Shown: positions 22,171-35,379 of the stretch, piece by piece
Position numbering within the stretch: the stretch's first letter is position 1
How the letters are laid out: each line of letters opens with the position of its first letter
NCBI RefSeq assembly: GCF_964340395.1
Contig: NC_135564.1
Coordinates: forward strand, 16,932,957 to 16,996,956
Source of the DNA: Glandiceps talaboti
Lineage: Eukaryota > Hemichordata > Enteropneusta > Spengelidae
Direction of reading: 5' to 3'
DNA length: 64,000 bases
Made by a program: the position numbers and the translations under genes
Notes under the pieces: model-generated
Told to the model about the DNA's origin: nothing
Database searches by the model: none
What the model saw: the letters and a program-made list of their open reading frames with translations, nothing else

Positions 22171-23424
22171 TAATGTATAACTACTCCAGTTGAATATTCT
22201 GACATACCACATTGATCTGCAATAGCGCCCTCACACAAGCAAGGGTCAGATTATTTTGTTTTAGAAAGCTTTGGCGGTTTTTTTATAGTAAATATGCCAC
22301 ACAGTACCCAGGCAAATGAAGTGAGACAACACACTTGTTAGCAATTACTTGTTAAAAGGTCATTTATTGTCAATGACTCTATTCTCATTTAGACATTTGC
22401 ATTGTGATTAGACTACTCTTGGAATCACATGAGAGAAAAAAATAGATACAATTACTAGTTGGAGTCTAGAACATTGAAAATACCACACATGGAAAATAAA
22501 CATACAAAAAAAAGGAGAAAAAAAACAGAAACTTACACTTCATGAAAGTATATCAATTCTACAGAAAAAGACAAGCAATAATACATTCTGAGTAAAATTC
22601 ATGTTTTATGGCCTAAGTCCATTATTTTTCTTTTAGACTGCCACCATTTGAATTTCTCTCAATTTTATTTTACATGTACAAAGTATATATTTTTTTCCAA
22701 TCAAATTCATGATTTTTCTATATTTTTTTATGCAAAAATTAAATTCCCACAATCATACATCATTATTAGTGATTCAATCGTCACGGACAGTACATTCCTT
22801 TTCTCTAAGACGCTCCAATCCACAACAAACAGAACAAAATACGTTTTCCATTACTTTTAATAATCTACCTCCCCCCATCCCATTCCATCCCAACCCAAGC
22901 CATATAAGGCAAAGTGGCTATTCCAGTGACTAATCTCCTCCTCCTTCAAGAGAAGACATTACTTTATACATAAAGTGGCTATTCCAAACTGTATCTGCCC
23001 TCTTGACATATTTATTTTACATAAAAATGGCTATTACGAAAAATAGTAATCCCCCCCCCCTCCCCCCAACAAGATGGCAAGTTCCCTTCACTGTACATAG
23101 GTTTTTTATACCAGCGTCTTGGCATTATTCCAGAATGAGAAAAAAAAATGAAAACTTTAGGTCTGAAAAATGATAATTCTATGCTAAATTTCATTACCGA
23201 TGTCATAATTCTTACCCGTTTGGCACAGAAATAAGGATAAAAATCAGTATATACAAATATGAACGGTAGATAGTGTCAGTGTTAAGACTTACTGTGAATT
23301 CATTGGTATATTTTTTTTCCCTAATTTAAAAAAGGGTACTCTGAATATTTTCAGGAAACAGTTTCAGTTTATAATCTCATAGCTGCTCTGAAAGTTGTTG
23401 GAAATTTTGACCATGATTTCTATT
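22171..23424. other. Probable 3' UTR and downstream flank of the KMT2 gene
   Basis: No coding exon. Minus-strand AATAAA hexamers occur, for example at 23,011-23,016, about 410 nt past the stop. A CCTCC/CCCC-rich tract lies at 23,050-23,068. Confidence 0.4.
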
Positions 23425-23517
23425 TTAGTTCATCCACTTCCGGCAATTTGGTGATTTGCAAAGACACGGTATCTTATTTTGGTCATCTTCAAAGTCAAAT
23501 TTGTAGTCATATGTCAG
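23425..23517 (-). CDS. KMT2C/D: KMT2 last coding exon: end of SET, post-SET, stop
   Basis: LTYDYKFDFEDDQNKIPCLC, KSPNCRKWMN, stop TAA at 23,425-23,427. The YDY and post-SET C-x-C-x4-C are intact, and the terminal WMN is the invariant KMT2C/D ending. Vertebrates have HCGA where this has LCKS. Confidence 0.97.
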   Translation of the reverse strand: MTYDYKFDFEDDQNKIPCLCKSPNCRKWMN

Positions 23518-24212
23518 CTGCAAAGAAAAAAAAAACACAAATAATAAATTAGTTATTACATTATGTGAAGTATATTTTACTGTCATAATACAACACTGGT
23601 AATCCAGCGTTTAGTTTTCTAAGATAGATGCTAACTAAATCTATTGTTCTTCAATACAGTAGATTTCACAAGTGGGTGATAGCAGTTCCTCTGCTGTGCG
23701 ATTCTAATCACCCTGTGATCAAGATAGTGTAGACATTGGAAGTCACAAAACAACACTGCAAGTTCATGGAACTCTAAATAAACTAATTTTCAGATACACC
23801 TCCCTACTGAGACTACAATTAAACCAATGTCCATTCAATAGCTTATCACTGTTGTATCAACATGTTGCAGCAATAGTTTTAGTAGGTGTGTCTATCTTAG
23901 AAAACCAAAGGCTCAACTACTAGGGTAGTAACTAAAAAAATTTTTGGAAAGCAGTAACCATCAATTTACAAACTCCATTAACCAATTTCCATTCACATAT
24001 AAAGTACACAGTACTATATATCAGAAGGTAATAAGCACTTAGGAGTCACGAATATTTACTGGCCATCGAACACATGATATGCATGTCTGATGACTCTTCA
24101 GAAACCGAAGTGTATGAAAATGCCTGAAGAGGTGTTCCCCTTTAATTATCAACACAGACAGATAAGTATACAAACAGGAAAACAGTCAAATAGACAGACA
24201 GACAGACAGACA

Positions 24213-24278
<66 letters not shown>

Positions 24279-27200
24279 GATGGAGACAGACAAGACTTTA
24301 CCTCCTCTCCCTTGGCGATTCTTCTATTGGAGATAATGATGATTTTCTCTCCTTTGTCAAAAGTGACAACCTCGGCCACACAGTTGGGAGAGCACGAGTG
24401 ATTGATGTAGCGAGCTGGTCCTCCAGTTAGCGTGGCATCAATCACAAAGTCAGAATTGATACGGAACATGTAAACACCACGGTTGGCTTCCTCGTACAGC
24501 TGTTCACGTCTATTGGCAACTTCATTTCGAATGATAGTACCAATGTACTCAATTACCATGGTGTGTTTTTCAATGTCACGGGCAGCAAACAGACCGAGAC
24601 CCTGTCAAGTACAATATTTGGAGACCATGAGTATCAATGTTATACATACATCAAAACCAGTGATTCAGAATCTGTTACTATCTTATCTTATCTTATCCTT
24701 GTATAACACCTTTAACTTCAGTGCTTCATTCTTGCACAAACGAGCCACTCCATTTTCTGGAGGGCCTAGGATTCAAATTTAGGTGTGAAGAACAATTATC
24801 TGGTAGAATTATAGGAAAAGTTGGTCTTGTACACATGAATAATCTTATGTAATTCTCTTGGTTTCACTGATAAGATGACACTAATGAGAGAGCCTGGGAT
24901 TGAATCCCTAGCCTTTAAAGGGTTTAAAATGATATCTGACCACCCTGTTGCATCATCGCCACGGATACATACCTGAATTCTAGATCTGGCCAAATAGACA
25001 TTATTTCTCCATTCTTGTTTCAGCCTTCGGTACTGTGATGATTTGGAATGTGCAAATTGTTTGGTGTATGGGGATGCGAGATCTCCAGTCACGGTTGATT
25101 GGTACGACCCTGATGAGCTGTTACTGGTCAGGGTATGTGGTCTAGCAATGACAAACAAAGTAAGTTTCATAATATTATTTCAGTACTTATCGAACACAAG
25201 TAAGTTTATCGAGCACTAAAACACACGGACTGTGTTGTCATCAGTGTTGCAAGATAAGGTCACAATGACTGAAATTCTCATATCAGACTCTAAAGTCATT
25301 AAAAATATTTGTAACTTTCTCGGTAACCCATTTTCTCACACATACATGACTTTACATCTATTATTACCAAAGTGACTGCATTGTTTTTTTTGTTTTTTTA
25401 ACAGTTTGAATATTGTGATGATGATGATGATGATGATTATGATGATGATGACGGTCCAAAAATATATTTCAAAAGACTTGGTTAAGAGTGTGTCATTTTT
25501 ATACAACTGACACTGACCAGTCTGCAACATCACCCATTTTTGTGTTTTACCATCCAATTCACCAAGAAACTGTTAAACACATTTTGCCTATCGGAACTAC
25601 AGCAGTGGCAAGCTAAGTATAGTATTTGCTATGTAGATGCATGTCATCAAAAACAAAGGAATTAGTTATATCAATGATAATTGTTGATTGTAGAAAGAAT
25701 CCTATCGAGTGTATTGTGCCCCTGGCTGTATACCACTTCATGGTGTTTCCAACACCAGCTAGTAAGAGCACATAGAGTGAAATTCACAATATCGTGCAGC
25801 TTTTCTGTTTGATACAACAATGCAGAAACCAATAAGAAACTGGACATGCTATACTTTAAGATAGCAAGACTGAATGAGTACAGTTTCTTGCTACATTTTG
25901 TCTAAGTGGAATGAACTACTCATTACACAAAGCAAACATCAAATCAACGCTGAATGGGACATTTTATGCACCCTTCATCGAGTGTTCGAAACTATGAAAA
26001 AAACTGACGCCCGAATGTCTGCACCGAGTTGCAATGGTTCATTTCATTTAGACAATATGTAGCAAAAAATGCGATCTTTTGCGACTGAAGTGTATCATAT
26101 GCAGTGTTGGTTTCTGTGTGTGTATCAAACAGAAAAGCTGAACAGTTTTGTGAAATTCACTGTATTTATAAACCTATCTATCTTCAGTAATTTCATAAAG
26201 AATCTGTCGGTGCTCACCTCTTGAGATAGGTTCTCATCCTGGGCTCGGAACGAGCACATCCACTAGGGTTGATAGCTAATGGTAGTTCTATCAGAGGAGA
26301 ACGTCCAAAACGGAAATGGTACCCCAAGATACCTTCCACTCCTGGAAGCTGTGGGTTTAAAGAATATATAGTGTGTAAGATCACATATTCACACTATTTC
26401 TTCAGAGGCAATCTCTACACATCTAATTCTTGTAACTTCTTGGCAAAGATGTTAGTAGGCCTTCTCATGGAAATTTAAAGATATCTGTGAGTTTGAAACT
26501 ACTTTTGTGTATTCTGAAGATGGTCATTGACATGGTTAAATAAGTTGGCCTGTTGTCTCTCATCACTTTAATACACTATGTTCAGGTTACCCACAGTGTC
26601 GTCATTTTCAAAAGAAACATCACGTGAGGGCGCCCCCATATTAGGACAATGAGAGTCAAGATATTCAACGTGGATGCCAAAAGTATGGCAGTATCATGTG
26701 AAGAATGTTATGAAATGCATGTAAAAAAAGCTTCACAAATTTCTATAAATCACATTATTAAAATCAATGCAAGCAGAAATATTGCAATGACTTGTGCTGT
26801 CAAAGATTCAATGCATGGTACAGTACACCTGGATTCTGGTCCCTATCCCAACCAAACATTTTGCTTACAAACAGCGCCCCAACGGCCAAACACTGAAATC
26901 TTTTGTTTTTTCTTTATACATATATAACTGAAGTATGTCATATTCACTATTTGATTTACCAAAACTGGTGAATATTTTGACCATATGAAGTGATACAAGG
27001 GAGATTTGACTTAAAACTAATGAAAACAATTTGTAGACGTTACACTTACAGATTCAATGACCCTGAGTATCGATGGTTCTGTAAGACCATAGAGGTCTTC
27101 TCCAGTTATAAAACTTGGAAACAGTTTCAACATATCAGCATCTCTTCTCAACCTTTCAATGGGTTCTAACACACGGCTCCACACTCCTGCAATAGAATTT

Positions 27201-30200
27201 TAACAGAGGTCAATGACTGAATAGAAGTAACTTTAAATAAGCTGCCTACAGTGGTTTAGCACTGTAGAGGGACAATCTATCAAAAAAAAAGCTCTATCAT
27301 TCAAGTACAAGTATTTTATCATGTGATATGGGACAGAACTGAAATCTTGGATTTTATAAATACATGAATTTCAAATTGAAAATAGTGTATCGGAAATAAG
27401 GTATTAGCAAAATACATTTGTCCATCACATTACATTCATCCACTATCATAACACATGGCTGAAGTTCCATTAAAGCAATCAGTCCCTAGAAAAATATCAG
27501 GCGTGGTAGGGAAAGGGCAAGAGCCAAAAACTCTCCACCGCATGACTGGATTCTAGGCTACATGTAAGTATACACACATCATGATAATTTGACTGTTACC
27601 TTTACAAGCACTGTCTTTCAATACGATATCTTCATGTCCTTGTTCTATCACTCGAATACAGAATTCCGGTTTACCCATATGATCGTATATACTACACATA
27701 TAACGACAACGTTTGTTGGTGTAACGCATACTCCAGTACAGCCTTGTGGTTTCAAAACCAACCTGACAAATGAACAATGAAATAAAGAGATTTAAAAACT
27801 AGAATTCATATCAGTAATTATTATTTTCGCAGACATGGATACCAAACTTCTAACAAAACATCAGATATTATAAAAATGCATGAACCTGGTTAAACAAACT
27901 TTAACAGAAAATAATCAAGAGTTGCAGGTATCCTTTCTGAGTGTTCTACATTTCATCTACACTTCGCATCGATTCTACGGCACTCAAAAAATATAACTTT
28001 CGAACATGGAGAACCCCCACTATTTTCTCCCATTTTTTTTTCTTTAATTAAGTTGAACAGGTATAATTATATTAGATTCCCAAAGTTTTGAATAAAAATT
28101 CAGTACGAAACCACTTGTGACATAACGGTTTTGTCACTACCCGGCTTTGATTCATTGTGACAAGACCCTTTAGGTCACTCATGTTTTCCTCAGCTGAACG
28201 AAGAGTAATTATTGAATTTGTTGTGGAGAAGACAAAACGACATGGGCAAATTAACTTCCAACACAAACTATCATTTTGTGGTAAAACTGCCCTTCACAAA
28301 CAAACCCACATTCATCACTAGACTGACAGCTTATACTTACATTGTAATTTTTTTTTCTTTTAATGAAGTTCAAGCAGGTATAACTATATTATACTCAGGG
28401 TTCGTACACTTAAAGCAAAACAAAATTCCAGGACTTTCCAGGGGTTTTTCGTCAGTTTTCCAGGGGTATTCATATTGATTTTGGACATTTTCCAGGGGTG
28501 TTGACACTAAAGTATATTTTTTGAATGACATCTAATTGTCTGATGTGGACAAGAAAAATCAACAACAGTTCCCATATGTCACAAAACATTTTAAAGACAA
28601 TCGACACTATGCAAGATATTGGTTTCAAAACCACGTTTACACGCTAAGATTAACAGAGAAACCTCTGTCCTACCCCCTAAGCAGCCGTTTCGTCAAGCTG
28701 GTGCATTGATCGTGTAAGATTGAGTCGCAGCATTCGTCAGTCTAATTCAGACATATCCAGAAAAATAAATCAAAAACTAAAGTTTGTCCTCGTTATTGTA
28801 TGGTTTGATGTTACTAGATTTATAAGCCACCTAAAATAATTTTTTTCTTCAAAATTTTGAATAAAAACGTCATTTACGTAACGAAATGTCGAGCTATGAA
28901 TAACTGAATACATTCATCGCTTGCGTCTCGATGTTTATGCCACGAGTTGCGGAACATCGCGATTTCTCAACTCAACTTGACCACTGACGAATGTTACTGT
29001 ACCGACAACATAAAACAGTAGTTTATTCTTTTAGAACATGTAACACAAATACCCATTTATCGACGAAATAAAAGTCACAACTGTACTTCCACAACCCGGA
29101 AATTCAACTGCACTTCTCTAGGCCCTAGCCCTATCTTGTAGTATCAGTCGACTCGTGCGCCGAACTTGTAACAATTTCTAATCGAGGTTGATGATGCGTT
29201 GATACTCGCTACAGTGTTACGATAATCTTGTTAACAGACCTACTGTACATTTTACACCGGCGCGGCCGGGACTGTTACAATATCATGTCCCTGAAATGAC
29301 GACGGGGAGATGTATGTAGCAATATATGCAAGATCAAAAGAAACACTGCGGCGCCCATTCAACTAATAGGCACGGTCTGTGGGGCGAAGTGTCTCGTGGA
29401 ACGATCGCTTGACTGTCTTGGTTCAATCGGCGTGGCGAAAGACTTTGAAAATATTTTCGCAATTTCACATTTACGAGATTCAGAATCATATGAATGGGTG
29501 GCTCGAGCACAGACATGACGATCGTCAATATTAATTGATCGATTATACATGATCATTTTCCAGGGTTTTCCAGGGGTAGGGCGCATTTTTCCAGGGTTTT
29601 CCAGGGCTTTCCAGGGAGGGTTTGAAATTCCAGGGTTTTCCAGGGTTTTCCAGGACCGTGCGAACCCTGTATACTCCAAAATTTTGTATAAAATTCAGTG
29701 GGTCACTTGACATAACGGTTTTGTCACTACCTGGCTTTGACTCATAGTGACAAGACCCTTTAAGTCGCTCATGTTTTCCTGAGCTGAACAAAAGAATCGT
29801 TGTTCAATTTATCGCTATACCGACAGACTGTACTTACTGGGTAAATGGCAGAGTGTGAATGGAAGACTTGAAGTTGATGGGGTAGTAACTGTCCTACAGA
29901 ATGAAAGATAAGACTACCAATACGCAGTGTGTGTTTCTTCTCACCCTGATGCATAATACTGGAGACAAAACAAAAATACATGTAAATTCATTCTCATAAA
30001 CACAAATGAATGAAATATTTCCATTCAAACAAAAAATTTCACTACCATTGCTACATTGCTATCTTCCAAGCACTCCTACATTTTATCATTTGGCATGACT
30101 AAACTCTTACAAATTGCTACATTTTATCGTCTGGCGTGACTAAACTCTTACAAATTGCTACATTTTATTATCTGGCTCAACAAAGAATCTTACTAACATT

Positions 30201-33200
30201 GCTACATTTTATTATCTGGCTCAGCAAAATTGTTACCAACATTGCTACATTTTATCATCTGGCATGACAAAAATCTTACTAACATTGCTACATTTTATCA
30301 TCTGGCGTGACAAAAATCTTACTATATAAACATTGTGTCATTGTATCGTCTGGCTTACAAAAATCTTACTAACATTACCACATTTTATCCCCCGATAAGA
30401 TGCAAGCGTCAATAAACATTTCATCGAGCCAGACATAGATTTGTTTGTATTCTATTGCAGTAATTTTCCAGTCATGTTATCATAAAGTTGGCTGTAGAGG
30501 GAGCCCTTCTTACCTTGCGACTTGTTTGTTTTCATCTCGACTAACATATACCCTACGGTATACTACATGTGTTCTCAGTTCATTCTCACTCTGTCTAGAT
30601 GGGCAGTGTAATGGACAAAGCATTGTCTGCGGGACAAGAAAAAACAAAAAAAAATAAGTAAAATACCTGGATAAAACATCAAATTTTCACTATAAGAAGA
30701 AGTTATAGTCTTCACTCTCATCTATGACAACTTTCTTTATGGGTTTTTTTTTCAGTAAAAGATTTTTATTTGGCTTGTAGAGTCAAGGAGTAGCTGATGT
30801 ATTTGAGACATAAATTTTATTCCAAGCCGGTAATGGAGTTTCAACCAATCTTATCTTCAAGATGGAGGTCAAAGAACATACGTTTGTAGGTAGGGTACAG
30901 TAGGTTACACTTTTAAAATGAATCATAGTCTTGCGCTATTTGTAGGCATCTGAGTGTGCACAAAGATAGATTTTATAGGGCTTATGTATTTCAATAGTTA
31001 TACAACATTCTTGAAAATCACGTCAACTTATTGAATCAAAATTCTAATGATACAAAAGTTTCTACAGTAGCTTACGCACACTGAAAGACTGACAGCCACA
31101 ATGCAACTGCCACAATACTGAAAAGCCACGGATCTCAAAAAACAAGGGCCACATCACTGATAGCCACTGTCTTCATCATAGTGAGACTTTAGGGCATCAA
31201 GCTTATTTACAGATTTCCATGTCATCCAAAAACAACAAGATAAACAACAGTCCAAGACAAGAGAATTCACAACAACTTACCTTATCTTTGAAAAAGACAC
31301 ATTTATCCCGAATGGCACATCCAAAGTGATAAATGTTAGTACAACGGAATTTATTGCAGCCTACGGTAGCACCTATTTTACTACAATAGCAGCATTTCAT
31401 GGCCACGCCTCTCCTGTGTGCTAGTTCCACGTTCATTAACGCTCCGTTTAGAGTCTCATAGACTTCAGCTGACCACAGTGCACAGTTCAAATGAACCCAC
31501 ACATCCACATCCATGTTAAGAAGCCTGTCAAGTAGAGAATTAGATATATATAGTTAGTCAATAGATACCTGAGATGATCCGGTTTACCCAAAACACACCA
31601 TGAGTAATTTCTGCATCAAGGGTATATACAACACTAATATTGAACAAGCATATAGCTAAACAGAAAGAAAACATTGAAGCATTTAAAGAAGTGGGGCTCC
31701 ATCCAAGCCATTCTATAATTCTGTAACTTTGTGAAAATTTATCATCATTTTTCTTTTGTCTTTTTTTTTCAAATTTGTACCTGTATTCTTTCATGGTTTT
31801 TGTATTCTTTGGCTGAAAGGTCAATATACTCTTTAAAAAAAAAACCACAAAAAAAAAAAACCCACAAAAAACCCCCACACATTTCTGCATAAACAAACAA
31901 CACTGAATCCATATATATATATATCATTTAGACCATAGTCTAGGCAAACATCTGTGTACTCTCTAATAAGAGACATTTAAAGTTTTAGGTCAAAATAATG
32001 AGTGGCTTTTCTTGTCAGTCACCCACCACTTAGTATGGGATAAGGGAACATCAAACTTTGGTATATCATATGCAAATTAGCAGGGAAGGCTGTTGTCACC
32101 TAGGGAGGACCCAATGTGTGTGTGCATATGACTCCAACATTCTTTCTCACCTGGCTGGCCCATCGGTTGATCCATCACCTAGTTCACTACAAAATATACA
32201 CTTCCTCTGATCTTGTAAGGAACCGTACGGCTGTAATGATGTACCCAACTTATTCACCAGCTGTAACAGAAAATGACCAAGGTCAGATGTTAGATACATG
32301 TATCATAATTCCTCAGGATATTACCAATTTAATACAGTATCTACAACTTTTGAAGACACATTTGCTCTATTGATACATAACTAACACTAGAGGGCAGTGC
32401 TACCTCAAAGGTATTGAGTGGACTGTTTGTGTAAATTTAGCAAATGTATGATGGGTCAATGGGCAACATGGTCTTGGCACAGTTCTAGTTGCCTTTTTTG
32501 AGTAACCTTTAACACTGATGAGATATTTTTAGCTGACGAAAGAAGATATGATACTTGTATGACCAAGTCAAAGTCAAATGTGTTTCTAACCCTGTATCTT
32601 TATTTCTGCACCTAGCCATAATTTCACTGGCAAGTACAAATACTAACATACGCAAATTGTAATGAAATGTGCAAAACACACAATATCAATGCTACAGTAG
32701 ACAATGTGATTGTTCTAATATAGGGCACAAATGAATTTCAATGGCAATAACGCTGTTGTTGGGGGCTGTACTACACCCCACTACACCACAAAATACTTAC
32801 ATCGTCAATGTCTTGCTCACAGTGGGGTCTGTACTTTTTAGGTGGCATAATACTGATATGCCATTTCTTCCATCTGATGTCTTTCCATTTCTTGACTAAA
32901 GGTGGCGTCTGTCAATGGAAACAAAAGATACAATCAACACGCCATCACAAAACTAACAGAAGTCTATCACTTTCAGACAAAATTTGACGACAGATTTACT
33001 ACTCTAAATTATTGTGATTTTGATGTCACATCTAATCAACTGAACTATCACAAATCAGCATTACTTTGTAAATTCATTGAGAGGATACAAGAGACAGTTT
33101 TGGATATTCAGAGAAAAGGGCTTTGGAAGCTCACTTCTACTGACACATGTAGGGATAAGAAGATCAAGGTAGGGCATATGGATGGACACAAGTCATTCCT

Positions 33201-35323
33201 CTAGCCCTCAGCAAGTTGGGCCTATCTATGGCTATAAGTGCAAAATGAACAATATACAGATTACATACCTCTTCTGTACCATTTTTCCTCCGCCTAAAGT
33301 TACTTTTATTGCTGGCTTTGGGCTCTTCTTTCAAGGCTCCCTCTTGGACTTTCTGTGGAACAGGCAGTGGCGAATGTTCTTGAAATGGCAGTTTTGTATC
33401 AGGGTCTTTACTCGGATGGCTCACAACTGCCGCTGCATGTTCCGACACATTGTGCTGTGTTTGCTGTGCAATTGTAAACTGCATATAGCAACTAGTACTG
33501 CAAAAAATCATGTCCGAGTCTTTTTCATTGACTGACAACATTTCAGTTGGTCGTTTTCGCACCCCTTCCCCTAGAACTACAACGTCACAGTGCCTACAGA
33601 ATTGAGTCTTGGCTTGCAGCAGACTTTGAAGGTTACTTGGTTTTTCTTTCTTGGACTGTGCTGCTGATGAATCCGCTGGTTGCTCTGTGTAGGGGGAAAG
33701 AGAAACAAGTCGTCAGAATTTTGTATACACACACTATAAAGTAAGAAATTAACAGTTGTCATTTTTTCTTCAACTTCAAACTTCAGTCTTGAAAAGATCA
33801 GGATTATCAGATCACGATTAATATTTAAGTTTTGAAAACAACTGTTTGGCAGATATATTAAAAGGTTGATCATGAACAAACGAATGACCCTTTATAATCT
33901 TCACGGCTTCACTTATAAGACAGCACTACCGCAAGGACATGGACTTCAAAGAAATAATAAGACGTGGATTAAAATTTGACTGTAATAGTCATTTGCCAGA
34001 GATAGAGAAAAAAGTTGGTCATGCAGAAATCATAGAATTTGAGATATACAATCGCAGACATCAGACTGTGGACGAACAGAACCTGTTACAAACAGGGAAA
34101 GTAAACAAGTGAATTGGATTAATAACGTGGCTCAGCATGTTGGAACAGCAGAAACTTGTATCACATTTCATGGTTCGACAAGAACAATTTTATGGCCTCT
34201 TTGCACTAATAAAAAAGAATTGCCTGGTGAACTTCAAATTTGTTTGTGAATTTGAACTAAAGGGTATAAAACTGTTCTTATCAAATGATGGAATGTCATA
34301 CAAGTCTCTGAACTTTCGACATGCAGTGCCAAGTGTTATTAATCAGTTATTTACTTTCCCTTTCCGTTCATCAATGGTCTGATGTCTGAAGTTATATTAT
34401 GTTGATCAGCCCTATCAGGCATCTAAACCACATTGCATGAATGTTGTATCTTCCAGAGTAGAACAAATGGCTATCTAATCTTTATAACACCACTGATGAG
34501 GCAGCACAAATCAAAATCCTGGAATTGAATAAATGAATGGGCTTTACACAAAATACTGTGTTGATAATGAACTGACCTTCTTTCTGCTGTTTGTCTGTTT
34601 TTTCTCCACTGACTTCATAACTGTTAGGTTCTGGTATCTGTAGGAGATCCGCTACAGCTGCTACAACACCTTTCACATCTTCACTAGCTGTTACCGATAG
34701 CTCCAGCATAACTGAACTACTTGATGTGACTTCAGTCTTAGCTTTCTTAGTGGTAGTACTTCTGTCAGCTGCAGTGGTGGTGGTGGTAGTAGTAGTACTT
34801 ACAGGGGCTGATGAAATCATTGAAAGACTTTGACTTGTCTTCACTGGAAGAACTGTAGAGTTAGGACAGAACATACAACATTGAGACCAAGAAATGTAAC
34901 CACTGACAAGTGTTACATACTTATAAAGATTTCCCTACTTGACCTGGATGCATTGCTAGCCAACTTACAAGTTACAGGAGAGATGAAGCTGTCATGGTGT
35001 TTCACCTACAGGACATGATGTTTTAACACTAAGGCAGACACAATTCAATTTTGGGCTACCTTTAACAGTGACAAAACACACAGCAGAATTGCTTTACCTA
35101 AACACATTGAAGAGTGATAAAGAATTGCTATTCTTTTACAGTGCAGTAGAAACAGGATTCTGCTGAAAAAATTACACATGGACTGGATGATTTTAATGGC
35201 TTCAATTGTTTACTTTCCAACTGATAATCAACATGGCAATTTGTCTACATCCAGATATGCAGAACACCTCTATGATTGTTTAGTTTGCATTTGACGTTGC
35301 GTGTGTATGTGTGCGTGTGTGTG

Positions 35324-35379
<56 letters not shown>

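Noticed and set aside
24149-24300. Extension of the SET frame into VCVCVCV
   Set aside because: Read-through past the donor at 24,301 into a CA microsatellite; the true next exon at 23,517 continues the SET domain.
29359-29791. Minus-strand frames with WKTLENPG repeats
   Set aside because: They come from the CCAGGG-type subterminal repeats of the hAT-like element.
30045-30390. Possible CRISPR-like array
   Set aside because: Units are contiguous diverged tandem repeats with no unique spacers, and the host is a eukaryote.
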